64,000 nt of DNA from Synechococcus sp. MVIR-18-1. GTDB lineage: Bacteria; Cyanobacteriota; Cyanobacteriia; PCC-6307; Cyanobiaceae. This document shows positions 1 through 10,960 of this stretch, one piece after another. The DNA lies in NCBI RefSeq assembly GCF_014279835.1, contig NZ_CP047942.1, forward strand, positions 682,001 through 746,000, given 5' to 3'. Position numbers and translations under genes: made by a program. Under the pieces are notes generated by a model that was given only the letters and a program-made list of their open reading frames with translations, was not told where the DNA came from and did not search any database. The stretch's first letter is position 1; each line of letters opens with the position of its first letter.

Positions 1-2796
1 GAAAAGTACTGTTTTCCCACGAAAATATTCCATCAGATTCAAGGAGACAAGTCGCTCAGTTTGATAATCAAGAGCAGATGTTGCTTCATCCATAATTAGG
101 AGCCTTGGATTTTGCAGAACAGTTCTAGCAATTGCTATTCTTTGACGTTGGCCACCACTTAATGCACCACCTCTTTCTCCAACTGATGATGCATAACCAC
201 TTGGGAGAGACATGATGAATTCGTGTGCACATGCAACTTTGGCCGCAGCAATGACTTCATCACTTGTTGCTTCTGGGTTGGAAAGTGAAATATTGTCTTG
301 TACAGAACCTTCAAAAAGTAACGAGTCTTGAGGCACTATGCCGATCTGAGATCGTAATGAATAAAGCTCAACTTTAGCAATATCCATTGAGTCAACTAAA
401 ATCCTCCCTGCATTTGGTTCATATAACCGAGTTAATAACTTCGTAAGAGTAGATTTTCCTGAACCGGATTGACCTACAATAGCGGCAAACTCGCCAGCTG
501 AAATATCAAGGTCAACCTGAGTGAGTTGAAGTGGACCTTGTTTCCCAAATCTAAACGATAGCTCTTCATAAGTTATATTTCCTTGAATCTCAGCCAATGG
601 AATGTTTTTTTGATCAGTTTCTGTTGACTCTTGAGGAGTGTCTATAATATCAGCAAGTCTCTCAAGAGAAATCGAAGTCTGTTGAAAGCTTTGATATAAA
701 CCTGAAAGTCTAAGCAGTGGAGTTGTAACATATCCTGCTATTATTCTAAATGCAATGAGCTGACCCAAAGTTAATTCACCCTTTAAGACTAAATATGCAC
801 CGACACAAAGAACACTCAGAGATGATATTTGATTAAAAAATTGCGTAAGACCGTTGGCTGTTGTAGATGTCACTGCGTTCCTGAATCCTTCAGCAACGTA
901 ATCACTATATCTTTCTTTCCATTTCCATCTTGCTTTTAACTCAAAGTTTTGTGCCTTGACAGTCTGAATACCAGTCAATATTTCTATCAAATGATTCTGC
1001 GTATTTGCATTTAAATTCGCCTTTGATCGTAGTTGGCTCCGAATAACAGGTGATAGTGAAAATGTTAACAGAGCGAGAATAGGAGCAACCAAAAGAGCTA
1101 CTATCGTAAGCACCCAACTATAAACAAGCATTATTATAATATATACAACAGAAAATACTGCATCCATAATTACTGTTAAAGCCGTACCGGTAAGAAAAGA
1201 TCTAATCTGCTCTAACTCCCCTAGCCTTGAGGACAGCTCCCCTACTGGACGCTTATCAAAATATGTTAGAGGCAGCCTAAGTAAATGATCTATGACTTGT
1301 TCTCCCAGTGAAATATCAATTCTGTTAGTAGTATCGATAAATAGATTAGTTCTAACAGCCGTAAGAACATTCTCAAATAAGGAGAAAGAAAATAGTAATA
1401 CTGCTAAGACTGGCAAAGTACTCATTCCATTCTGCCCAATAACCTTGTCAACAATTTGTTGAACAATAAGAGGATTCATGAGTTGAAAAATCTGCACAAA
1501 GAATGAAGCAATTAAAACTTCCAATAATGGTCTCTTATTTTTTTTAATTAATGGTAGGAACCACTTGAAATCAAATTTCTTCTGAGGCGTTCTATCAGTT
1601 TTCTGAAGAATCAAAACTGGTAGGCAGCTAGCCTCATCAGATAATGGTGTGAGATCTTCTATGGTGAGTGATTCAATTCCAAATTTCGGCCTAGCAAGCA
1701 GTAACTTACCAGTTTTGCTGGCCAATGCTACACAAAGTTCGTCATCTCTTAAATGTACTAATGAGGGTGTTTTAAGTCTACCAATTAAATTAACGGGAAG
1801 ATTGAGTAATTGAGTTTTTAACCCCAATGATTCAGAAATTGCTGCACATAACTGTAGTGATACTTTTCCCTCTGTTTTACTTGACTGTTCTTCGAATATG
1901 CGTTTTAGTATATCAACTTTTATAGGAAGCTTTAGTTGATCTCCAACTGTTCTAAAGCATGATATTGCTTCTGGGATATAGCCAGGAACAGATTCAAAGA
2001 AGCGATATTGAGTTTCTTTCGGAAGATTATCATTAGGTGGAGAGTCTTGGTCTGATTCAAGAATACTTGAGCTGTCTACACTCTCTGGTATATTAGATTC
2101 TTTTGTGATTTTTGGTCTGAATGAGGAGGTTCCAGCCAATGAACTTTCTGGAAAAGAGATTAACCTTAATGGTTTGGAGATTTTTGCTTGTATATCGCTA
2201 AGCTCAATTTGTGTCATAAGTGTGCCATATTCTAGTTCACCATTTTCAGCAACAATCCAATATTTGTTAGAGGAGAGTTCAAAGCTTTTTGGTGTTCCTG
2301 GAAAAATCCAATATACATTGGACTCTTGACATAGATTGTTGATCCATTTTTTTAATTCTTTTGTACTGCCTGGCAAACAAAGTCCTTGTTGTCTAATAAT
2401 TAGCGGCCATAAATCTGCTGGTGTCACTCTTTGATTAAATAATAAACCAATTTCTGGATGCTTTTTCGTTATCTTATCCCATGATTGATGGCTAAGTTTC
2501 AGGAGCTTTGAATCTTCGGCCGCTGATATTGTTTCAAGTGACAGATTAGCTTGATGCGATGCCCATCCAGCTACGAATGATGATTCATATATTGCTAAAG
2601 TTAATACTTTATTCTGATCATTAGGATGTTGAACTAGTTGTCTTAACCGACCAGTTATTAGTATGTATACATGAGTCAACTGGGAATCAAAATTGATAAT
2701 ATATTCTCCCATCGCGAGGTCAATTTCCTCTGACACTTCATATATCTCTTCAGCTACGACATCACTGAATTGGTAGACAGTTTCGAGTACATTCAT
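1..2796 (-). CDS. Type I secretion ABC transporter with N-terminal cyclic-nucleotide-binding-like domain (3' end outside window)
   Basis: Half-size exporter expected to energise one-step secretion across both membranes; 932 codons are visible and the C-terminus lies beyond base 1. The order is: a CRP-like beta-roll domain at about residues 1-120; a linker; a degenerate C39-peptidase-like domain at about 270-390 that lacks the catalytic DCG-type cysteine motif (ISCFRTVGDQ stands in its place); a membrane domain from about residue 420; and an ATPase domain with Walker A GQSGSGKST near 774, signature LSGGQRQR near 877 and Walker B LLIMDEATSALD near 898. ATG at 2796 lies 11 bases after the PpiC-type gene, so the two are probably cotranscribed. 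A non-proteolytic C39-like domain is known from transporters of RTX and other large proteins that lack a double-glycine leader, which fits export of the giant protein upstream. The substrate is inferred from position only. Confidence 0.88.
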   Translation of the reverse strand, partial: MNVLETVYQFSDVVAEEIYEVSEEIDLAMGEYIINFDSQLTHVYILITGRLRQLVQHPNDQNKVLTLAIYESSFVAGWASHQANLSLETISAAEDSKLLKLSHQSWDKITKKHPEIGLLFNQRVTPADLWPLIIRQQGLCLPGSTKELKKWINNLCQESNVYWIFPGTPKSFELSSNKYWIVAENGELEYGTLMTQIELSDIQAKISKPLRLISFPESSLAGTSSFRPKITKESNIPESVDSSSILESDQDSPPNDNLPKETQYRFFESVPGYIPEAISCFRTVGDQLKLPIKVDILKRIFEEQSSKTEGKVSLQLCAAISESLGLKTQLLNLPVNLIGRLKTPSLVHLRDDELCVALASKTGKLLLARPKFGIESLTIEDLTPLSDEASCLPVLILQKTDRTPQKKFDFKWFLPLIKKNKRPLLEVLIASFFVQIFQLMNPLIVQQIVDKVIGQNGMSTLPVLAVLLFSFSLFENVLTAVRTNLFIDTTNRIDISLGEQVIDHLLRLPLTYFDKRPVGELSSRLGELEQIRSFLTGTALTVIMDAVFSVVYIIIMLVYSWVLTIVALLVAPILALLTFSLSPVIRSQLRSKANLNANTQNHLIEILTGIQTVKAQNFELKARWKWKERYSDYVAEGFRNAVTSTTANGLTQFFNQISSLSVLCVGAYLVLKGELTLGQLIAFRIIAGYVTTPLLRLSGLYQSFQQTSISLERLADIIDTPQESTETDQKNIPLAEIQGNITYEELSFRFGKQGPLQLTQVDLDISAGEFAAIVGQSGSGKSTLTKLLTRLYEPNAGRILVDSMDIAKVELYSLRSQIGIVPQDSLLFEGSVQDNISLSNPEATSDEVIAAAKVACAHEFIMSLPSGYASSVGERGGALSGGQRQRIAIARTVLQNPRLLIMDEATSALDYQTERLVSLNLMEYFRGKTVLF

Positions 2797-2807
2797 TCAG
2801 GTTAATT

Positions 2808-3668
2808 CTAAATATTATTATTTTTGGATCTTGAAAATCTATCCCATACTCTTTTTATGGTTGAGTTTCTATTTGTTTCTGTTTCTGATAGTTCTGCTTG
2901 AGGAGATTTTGGCGTATATAGTTCCTTTAAGTGAGAATTGTTTTCTAATACCAGAACTAACTCTTTTTTGACTTCTTTTTGTATCCAGCTGTTGTATAAG
3001 TCATTAATAATTCTCTCTTCCATTGCTTCATCAAGCTTGGCTGGCAATAATCTCTCAAGGCGCAGAATAACCCACCAACCTTGCTCTTCGAACGGCTCCC
3101 AAAGTTGCCCTTTTTTACTTATTCGTAATCGTTCTGCGATTTCTGGATTTAGTCTGCCTAGCTCTATTGGGCCGATTAATCCATTAAGCTGTTTCTCAAC
3201 ACCTTCAGAATAATCAGATGCTAAATCAGCAAATGTGTCTTCCTCTTCATTGATTCTTAAGTATAGTTCATAGGCTTTGGCACGTTCACTACTACGAATC
3301 ATCGAATACATAGCCTGATCAAGATCATCCTTATTTTCAAGAAAAGTTGTTCCTGCTTGATTTCCAAACTTTTCTTCTTTGGATTTTTTTAATTGCAGAG
3401 CATGATACATTTGTTTACTTAGTTGTGGCTCGCTCATGCTATTTGCACTTAGCCAGATTTCTAATTGTTGTTGGTTTGAGATCTTTTCCCTCTGGAGGAA
3501 TGATGTTTGGAACAGTACTTGTTCTTCTTCGGAGGGTTTAATATGGGAGCAAGATTCTTTTTGAATATATTTTTTGATCATCAATGGTAAGAGTTCTAAT
3601 TCGTAAAGAAGGCTAAAAAGATCTTCTGGTTTAAATTTTTGATCAAAGATTTTCACGGTTTCTGTCAT
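2808..3668 (-). CDS. PpiC/parvulin-type peptidyl-prolyl isomerase linked to type I secretion
   Basis: 286 residues. Residues about 115-210 form a PpiC/SurA-like rotamase domain: a helix with the motif IRSSERAKAYELYLRI, then FADLASDYSEG, LIGPIELGRL, and QLWEPFEEQGWWVILRLE, matching the parvulin pattern of YSeg...lGpv...l...g.. sp. The N-terminal 110 residues are helical, as in SurA-like chaperones. No signal peptide is visible, so it probably acts in the cytoplasm. It sits between the giant repeat protein and the ABC transporter and is separated from the former by a strong terminator. PpiC-type genes beside type I exporters are a recurring arrangement in cyanobacteria; a role in keeping the giant substrate export-competent is inference. 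Confidence 0.75.
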   Translation of the reverse strand: MTETVKIFDQKFKPEDLFSLLYELELLPLMIKKYIQKESCSHIKPSEEEQVLFQTSFLQREKISNQQQLEIWLSANSMSEPQLSKQMYHALQLKKSKEEKFGNQAGTTFLENKDDLDQAMYSMIRSSERAKAYELYLRINEEEDTFADLASDYSEGVEKQLNGLIGPIELGRLNPEIAERLRISKKGQLWEPFEEQGWWVILRLERLLPAKLDEAMEERIINDLYNSWIQKEVKKELVLVLENNSHLKELYTPKSPQAELSETETNRNSTIKRVWDRFSRSKNNNI

Positions 3669-3700
3669 GTTCTCGGGTTCATCAGGTTGTTTTAATTAAA

Positions 3701-3733
3701 AAAAAGCAGACGAGAGTTAAACGTCTGCTTTTT
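3701..3733 (-). terminator. Intrinsic terminator after the giant protein gene
   Basis: A perfect 12-bp inverted repeat (AAAAAGCAGACG at 3701-3712, its complement at 3722-3733) with a 9-base loop. Read on the minus strand it ends in a run of eight U from 3705 down to 3698. It lies 22 bases after the stop codon of the giant gene and before the PpiC gene, so it should limit transcription from the giant gene into the export genes. The stem is flanked by A and T tracts on both sides and could work in either direction. Confidence 0.85.
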
Positions 3734-3754
3734 CCTAAGTTTTTATTTAATTCA

Positions 3755-6700
3755 TCAGCTTAGATCACTATTTTTGGTATTGACCATATTGCGTACACTC
3801 AAGTCACCAATATTAGTGTCTACCAGTCTAGCTATAGATGCAACTTCAATAGAATCAGATGCTTTAAGGTCTGAGGTTGAGATACCTTTGACAGATGCTG
3901 CGAACAGATAACCCTCAGCTAATTCGGTATTTTCGTTGTACGCATGTTCAACCATAAGTACTCTATCTGCAGTACCGCTTAGGCCAGAAATGACTCCAGC
4001 TATTTTACTCTTGACTTTATCAGCAGTATTGTAAGCATTAGACGTGTTGGTTGAAAGTGTTTCAACTCTTTCTTCTTCGATCATTAACAAGTCTTGATTT
4101 ATTGCAAAGCTATTAGAATATCGTGTCGAATATATTCCGTTTGAGATGGCATTTTCTGATCCGTAAAAAACACCAACATCATCTTTGACGACGTCAAAGT
4201 TTGTTACTGTTGTGTACCCGAGGCTTCCAGAATTTACAAATTTACTAATGTCAGAATTTAGAATCAATTCATCTTTTACGCCATCTTTACTACCTAAATC
4301 TACTGAAGCTATGCCTGAATGAGTTAAAGCAGACGAGAGCTGAATAATGTTTGAACCCGCATCACCTTTAACGTCAAAGGATGATAGTCCAGAAACTGAA
4401 GTTATTCCTTTAAGATCAATCTTGCTTCCCACATTTCCTGGATTATCAGAAACATTAACGGCAGCATTTGAGCCAGTTGCTTCTATCTCTGTTAGTGCAC
4501 CGAAGTGGGATGATGCCTTACTCGGATCAAAGGAATCACCACTCATTCCAATGTTTACATTATCACCTGTTATTATTATCTTATTTATTTTATTGAGTTG
4601 AGCTGCTTGTGCGTTACTGATGTTAAGGCTGGAATCAATTAGCAATTCAAAATTAGTTCCTGACGTAATGTCTTTTAAATCTGTTAGATCTTGAGTGCCA
4701 CTGTAGCCTGTAAGTTGAATATTAGTTGCTTGTCCTAGTAAAGAGTCGGTTTGACTGGGATTTAAATTCTTCAATGTGGAGGCTAATGCCGTTGCAGAAT
4801 CTTTGATTGATCCTTCAACTGAACCAGTAGTGAGATCAGAAACTGACTTGAATTTATCAATGGTGGGGATATCTGTAATTACAGCCTTAAAGCTTGTTGG
4901 TTTTGTATTAAATCCATTAACTGAAGTTACAATGTCATTTGCCGAACCTGTGATCTTAGATATTGCGGATCCGTTGATATTTCCAGTAGTCTCGGCTTTG
5001 ATCTTAGTAATATCTGCTGTTGTTAAATCACCAGTCGTAATAGTCACGTTACCCGTATGAGTTGTTACATCTCCAGCGAAAGCAGCTATAAGATCAGCAG
5101 CACTACCGGTTAGTGGACCAGTGGTGTCTTTCAAAGTGATAGACCCATCTGTCGCGGCATTAAAGGCTTTTAGTTGACTAAGGTTTAGAGCATCAGAGAT
5201 AGTGAGATCTGCTTTCGAAGCAACAACTTTAGTGTTGCCCGTAATCAATGCAGCTGTTAGTTGAGATGTGCTGCCTGTAATCGATACATCATTAGTAACA
5301 GTTACAGTTCCTGCTGTTTTTCCGCCCAAGGTGCTGAGGTCAGTTGCAGTGACTCCAGTTCCTTTTGCATCATTAATAGTGACTGTGATGTTATCAGTAG
5401 AAGCAGTAGTTAGCGATTTAAGGTCGTCTATAGAAGCAGGTGCAAGAGTTGCTGTGATAACACCATCAGTTTTGGCCGCAATGGCATTCAGTTGAGAAAC
5501 TGTTGGATTACCAGTAATCGTGACCGTTGCTTTAGATGCCACAACTTCGGAACCACCACTCACTAATGCAGCAGTGACTTCAGCAGCAGTACCTGTAATT
5601 GCTACAGCTTTGGAAACAGTCACTGCACCTGCTGTTTTCCCTCCCAATGCACTGAGGTCAGTTGCAGTGACCGCAGTTCCATCAGCATCATTAACCGTGA
5701 TTTTGATGTTATCTGTTGAGTCAGTAGCTAGTGAACCAAAACTGGCAAGAGAACCAGCCGCAAGAGTTGTTGTAATAACACCTGTTGTCTCGGCTGCAAT
5801 TGCATTGAGTTTGGTAATTGATGGATTACCGCTAATCGTGGCTGTTGCTTTTGCGGCAACAACTTTGGAAAGTGAGGTTACTAACGCTGCGGTGACCTCA
5901 CTTTCAGTACCTGAAATCGCAACAGCATTAGTAACAGTAACTGTTCCATTAGTTTGTCCACCGATATTGCTTAGTGTCGTTGCAGAAATGGAGGTCCCAT
6001 TTGCATCATTTAAGACTACTGATGCATCATCAGAACCGCCCCCTAAGAAAACGCGTGAACCTGCGGTTACTAAAGCAGCAGTGAGTTCAGTATTGGATCC
6101 TGTAATCTCAACAGCTTTAGAAACAGTGACTTTGCCAACTGTTTTGTTGCCCAATGCACTGAGGTTTGCGGCAGTTACTGCAGTTCCAGCATTATCGTTA
6201 ACAGTGACTGTGATGTCATCTGTAGAAGCAGTATTTAGTGCACCAAGATTGGCAAGAGTATCAGCAGCAAGAGTTGCTGTTACAACACCATTTGTCACGT
6301 TTGCAATGGTATTAAGTTGAGAAATCTTTGGAGTTCCTGTAATGGTAACTTTTGCTTTTGCTGCAACAACTTTTGAACCTGGTGTGAATAACGCTCCGGT
6401 TACTTCAGATGTACTTCCGGTAATCGCTACTGCATTATCAACAGTAACGACGCCTGCAGTTTTTAAGCCCAATGCTTGAAGGTTAGCTGCAGTGACTGCA
6501 GCATTATCTGCATCATTAACTGTTACTGTTATCATGTCTGTCGATGCAGTATTCAGTGCATCAAGATTTTCAAGAGAATCAGCGGCAAGAGTTGCTGTGA
6601 TAACACCATCAGTTTTTTCTGCAATTGCATTGAGTTTGGTAATTGCTGTATTACCGCTAATCGTGGCTGTTGCTTTTGCGGCAATAACTTTTGAACTCCC

Positions 6701-6886
6701 GGTTACTAAGGCTGCGGTGACTTCACTCTCAGTACCTGAAATTGCAACAGCATTAGTAACAGTAACGGTACCTGTGGTTGCTGCGCCGATGTCACTTAAT
6801 TCTTTTGCAGTGATCGCAGTTGAATTAGCATCGTTAACAGTAACAACTGCATCTGAGACAACAACTTTTGAACCTGCGGTTACCAA
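3755..6886 (-). CDS. Giant repetitive secreted protein, C-terminal part (downstream of a frameshift)
   Basis: About 1,040 residues continuing the repeat array of the upstream reading frame without a gap. The only available start is a TTG that encodes an internal Leu of the repeat (the A-L-V-T-A-G-S-K segment), so this is not an independent gene but the tail of one ~4,250-residue protein. Repeats continue to about base 4900. They are followed by a non-repetitive C-terminal region of about 380 residues with Asp/Asn/Gly-rich strands such as GNVGSKIDLKGI and DGVKDELILNSDIS. Type I substrates carry their export signal at the uncleaved C-terminus, and this domain is the candidate. I see no GGxGxD RTX nonapeptides. 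The end resembles C-terminal domains of other large cyanobacterial surface proteins, but I could not verify a family. Confidence 0.8.
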   Translation of the reverse strand: MVTAGSKVVVSDAVVTVNDANSTAITAKELSDIGAATTGTVTVTNAVAISGTESEVTAALVTGSSKVIAAKATATISGNTAITKLNAIAEKTDGVITATLAADSLENLDALNTASTDMITVTVNDADNAAVTAANLQALGLKTAGVVTVDNAVAITGSTSEVTGALFTPGSKVVAAKAKVTITGTPKISQLNTIANVTNGVVTATLAADTLANLGALNTASTDDITVTVNDNAGTAVTAANLSALGNKTVGKVTVSKAVEITGSNTELTAALVTAGSRVFLGGGSDDASVVLNDANGTSISATTLSNIGGQTNGTVTVTNAVAISGTESEVTAALVTSLSKVVAAKATATISGNPSITKLNAIAAETTGVITTTLAAGSLASFGSLATDSTDNIKITVNDADGTAVTATDLSALGGKTAGAVTVSKAVAITGTAAEVTAALVSGGSEVVASKATVTITGNPTVSQLNAIAAKTDGVITATLAPASIDDLKSLTTASTDNITVTINDAKGTGVTATDLSTLGGKTAGTVTVTNDVSITGSTSQLTAALITGNTKVVASKADLTISDALNLSQLKAFNAATDGSITLKDTTGPLTGSAADLIAAFAGDVTTHTGNVTITTGDLTTADITKIKAETTGNINGSAISKITGSANDIVTSVNGFNTKPTSFKAVITDIPTIDKFKSVSDLTTGSVEGSIKDSATALASTLKNLNPSQTDSLLGQATNIQLTGYSGTQDLTDLKDITSGTNFELLIDSSLNISNAQAAQLNKINKIIITGDNVNIGMSGDSFDPSKASSHFGALTEIEATGSNAAVNVSDNPGNVGSKIDLKGITSVSGLSSFDVKGDAGSNIIQLSSALTHSGIASVDLGSKDGVKDELILNSDISKFVNSGSLGYTTVTNFDVVKDDVGVFYGSENAISNGIYSTRYSNSFAINQDLLMIEEERVETLSTNTSNAYNTADKVKSKIAGVISGLSGTADRVLMVEHAYNENTELAEGYLFAASVKGISTSDLKASDSIEVASIARLVDTNIGDLSVRNMVNTKNSDLS

Positions 6887-9800
6887 GGCAGCAGTGAGTT
6901 CAGTCTTAGATCCTGTAATCGCAAAGCTTTAGAAACAGTAACGGTGCCTGCTGTTTTGTTGCCCAATGCACTGAGGTTTGCGGCAGTTACTGCAGTTCCA
7001 GCATTATCGTTAACAGTGACTGTGATGTCATCTGTTGAATCAGTAGCTAGTGCTCCAAGATTAGTAAGAGTATCAGCCGCAAGAGTTGCTTTGACAACAC
7101 CTGTAGTCTCGGCTGCAATTGCATTGAGTTTGGTAATTGCTGAATTACCGCTAATTGTGGCTGTTGCTTTTGCGGCAACAACTTTTGAACTCTCAGTTAC
7201 TAAGGCTGCGGTGACTTCACTCTCAGTGCCTGAAATAGCTACAGCATTAGTAACCGTAACGGTACCTGCGGTTGCTGCGCCGATGTCACTTAATTCTTTT
7301 GCAGTGATCGCAGTTGAATCAGCATCATTAACAGTAACAACTGAAGTTGCAGCAACAACTTTTGAACCTGTGGTTACTAATGCAGCAGTGAGTTCAGTCT
7401 TAGATCCTGTAATCGCAACAGATTTAGTAACCGTAACGGTACCTGTGGTTGCTGCGCCGATGTCACTTAATTCTTTTGCGGTGAACGCAGTTCCAGCATT
7501 ATCGTTAACAGTAACAACTGCATCTGATACAACAACTTTTGAACCTGCGGTTACTAATGCAGCAGTGAGTTCAGTCTTAGATCCTGTAATCGCAACAGCT
7601 TCAGAAACAGTAACGGTGCCTGCTGTTTTGCCGCCCAAGGTACTGAGGTCAGTTGCAGTAACCGCAGTTCCATCAGCATCATTAACCGTGACTGTGATTT
7701 TATCTGCTGAATCAGTAGCTAGTGCACCAAAACTGGCAAGAGAACCATCCGCAAGAGTTGTTGTAATTACACCAGTTGTCTTGTTTGCAATATCATTGAG
7801 CTTGGTAATTGCTGGATTACCGCTAATCGTGGCTGTTGCTTTTGCGGCAACAACTTTTGAACTCGCGGTTACTAAGGCTGCGGTGACTTCACTCTCAGTA
7901 CCTGAAATTGCAACAGCATTAGTAACCGTAACGGTACCTGTGGTTGCTCCGCCGATGTCACTTAATTCTTTTGCAGTGACTGCAGTTCCATCAGCATCAT
8001 TAACAGTAACAACTGCATCTGTGACTTCAACTCTTGTAAGAGGAGTTACTAATGCAGCTTTGAGTTCAGTCTTAGATCCTGTAATCGCAACAGCATTAGT
8101 AACAGTGACTGTGCCTGTGGTTGCTGCGCCGATGGCACTTAATTCTTTTGCAGTGACTGCAGTTGCATCAGCGTCGTTAACAGTAACAACTGCATTTGTC
8201 ACTCCAACTCCTGAACCTGGTGTTACTAATGCAGCTGTAAGTTCAGCAGCAGAACCTGTAATTGCAACAGCTTTAGAAACATCAACGGTGCCTGCTGTTT
8301 TGTTGCCCAATGCACTGAGGTCAGTTGCAGCAACCGCAGTTCCATCAGCATCATTAACCGTGACTTTGATGTTATCTGTTGAATCAGTAGCTAGTGCACC
8401 AAAACTGGCAAGAGAACCATCCGCAAGAGTTGTTGTAATTACACCAGTTGTCTTGAGTGCAATATCATTGAGCTTGGTAATTGCTGGATTACCGCTAATC
8501 GTGGCTGTTGCTTTTGCGGCAACAACTTTTGAACCTGAGGTCACTAAGGCTGCGGTGACTTCACTCTCAGTACCTGAAATTGCAACAGCATTAGTAACAG
8601 TGACAGTGCCTGCTGTTTTGCCGCCCAAGGTACTGAGGTCAGTTGCAGTGACTGCAGTTGCATCAGCGTCATTAACCGTGACTGTGATGTTATCTGTAGA
8701 AGCAGTAGTTAGTGCACCAAGATTTTGAAGAGAATCAGCGGCAAGAGTTGCTGTAATAACACCATCAGTTTTTGCTGCAATTTTATTTAGATCAGAAACT
8801 GTTGGACTACCAGTAATTGTGACCGTTGCTTTAGCAGCAACAACCTCGGATCCACCACTCACTAATGCAGCGAGGACTTCTGCTGTAGTGCCTGTAATGG
8901 CAACAGCATTAGTAACCGTAACGGTACCTGTGGTTGCTCCGCCGATGTCACTTAAAGCTTTTGCAGTAAGCGTTCCAGAATTATCATTAACAGTAACAAC
9001 TGCATCTATGACTTCAACTCTTGTATTTGCGTTTACTAATGCAGCTGTAAGTTCAGCTGCAGAACCTGTAATCGCAACTGCTTTAGTTACAGAGACGGTG
9101 CCTGCAGTTTTGCTGCCTAATGCACTGAGGTCAGCTGCAGCGAGTGCGTCTCCATCTGCATCGTTAACAGTGACTGTGATTTTATCTGCTGAATCAGTAT
9201 CTAGTGTACCAAAACTGGCAAGTTTACCAGCCGCAAGAGTTGTTGTAATAGCACCAGTTGTCTTGAGTGCAATTGCATTGAGTTTAGAAATATCTGGATT
9301 ACCACTAATTGTGGCTGTTGCTTTTGCGGCAACAACTCTTGAACCTTCGGTTACTAAGGCTGCGGTGACTTCAGACTCAGTTCCTGAAATTGCTATGGCG
9401 TTAGCAACAGATACGGGGGTTCCAGTTTTTCCGCCCAATGCGCTGAGTTTAGTTGCAGCGATTTCTGCTCCATTTCCATCACCGACGGTAATCGAGATTT
9501 TATCGGTTGGATCAGTAGTTAGTCCTTCAAGATTGGCAAGAGTATCAGGAGCAAGAGTTGCTGTAACAGCGCCAGTTGTCTTGCCTGCAATAGTATTGAG
9601 TAAAGCGATTGAAGGATTATCGCTAAATGAGACGAGTGCTTTACTAGCTTTTACTTCTGTTCCAGCCAAAGCAGTATTGATTTCAGATGAAGTACCTGAA
9701 ATCACAACTGCCTTATCAAGACTGATAGTTTTGTTTGTTTTTCCAGCCAGGGTGCTGAGGTCAGCTGCAGCGAGTGCGTCTCCATCTGCATCAGTCAAGG

Positions 9801-10960
9801 TGATTGAGATATCGTCAGTTGCTGCAGTAGCTAGTGAATTAAAGTCTGCAACTTTTCCATTAGCAAGAGTTGTTGTAATAACACCAGTTGTCTTGGTTGC
9901 AATGGCATTCAGTTCTGAAATTGATGGATTCCCAGTAATCGTGACAGTAGCTTTATTGACCTCAACTTTTGAACCTTCGGTTACTAAGGCTGCGGTGACT
10001 TCAGCAGCACTACCTGTAATTGCTACAGGATTTTGGACAGTAACGGTGCCTGCTGTTTTGTTGCCCAATGCACTGAGGTTAGCGGCAGTGACCGCTGTTC
10101 CAGCATTATCGTTGACAGTGACTGTGATGTCATCTGTAGAAGCAGTATTTAGTGCACCAAGATTGGCAAGAGTATCAGCGGCAAGAGTTGCTTTGACAAC
10201 ACCTGTAGTCTCGGCTGCAATTGTATTTAGTTTGGTAATTGCTGGATTACCGCTAATCGTGGCTGTTGCTTTTGCGGCAACAACTTTTGAACTCTCGGTT
10301 ACTAAGGCTGCGGTGACTTCACTCTCAGTACCTGAAATTGCAACAGCATTAGAAACAGTAACGGTACCTGCGGTTGCTCCGCCGATGTCACTTAATTCTT
10401 TTGCAGTGACTGCAGTTGCATCAGCGTCGTTAACAGTAACAACTGCATCTGAGACAACAACTTTTGAACCTGCGGTTACCAAGGCAGCAGTGAGTTCAGT
10501 CTTAGATCCTGTAATCGCAACAGCTTTAGAAACAGTAACGGTGCCTGCTGTTTTGTTGCCCAATGCACTGAGGTTTGCGGCAGTTACTGCAGTTCCAGCA
10601 TTATCGTTAACAGTGACTGTGATGTTATCTGTTGAATCAGTAGCTAGTGCTCCAAGATTAGTAAGAGTATCAGGCGCAAGAGTGGCTGTGACAACACCGT
10701 CAGTTTTGGCCGCTATGGAATTTAGTTGAGTAACTGATGGATTACCAGTAATCGTGACTGTTGCTTTCGGAGCATCAACGACAGAAGAACCACTCAGCAA
10801 AGCAGCATTAACTTCAGTTGTCGTTCCAGTAATCGCTATAGCATTAGTAACAGTGACGGTGCCTGTAGTTGCTCCTCCAATTTTGATTAAATCTGCTGCT
10901 GTAATAGCATCATCTTTCGCATTAGTAATTGTGATGGGGCCAGTATGAGACGTAATTCCA
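4980..10960 (-). repeat. Alternating 59- and 106-residue protein repeats, nearly identical at DNA level
   Basis: Inside the giant gene, two unit types alternate. The 59-residue unit begins AVAITGSKTELTAALV and ends GTVTVTN. The 106-residue unit begins AVAISGTESEVTAALV, contains TATISGNPAITKLN and VTVNDNAGTAVTAANLSALG, and ends GTVTVSK. Many copies match almost base for base, for example the stretch encoding TISGNPAITKL recurs with few changes. This points to recent expansion or gene conversion. The opposite strand of these repeats is open for hundreds of codons, which is a composition artefact. Confidence 0.85.

Noticed and set aside
6944-10729. Two plus-strand open frames of about 600 residues, rich in Ala, Val, Ser and Thr
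   Set aside because: They are exact antisense of the giant gene repeats; the codon bias of the repeats leaves the other strand without stops. No ribosome site and no independent protein pattern.
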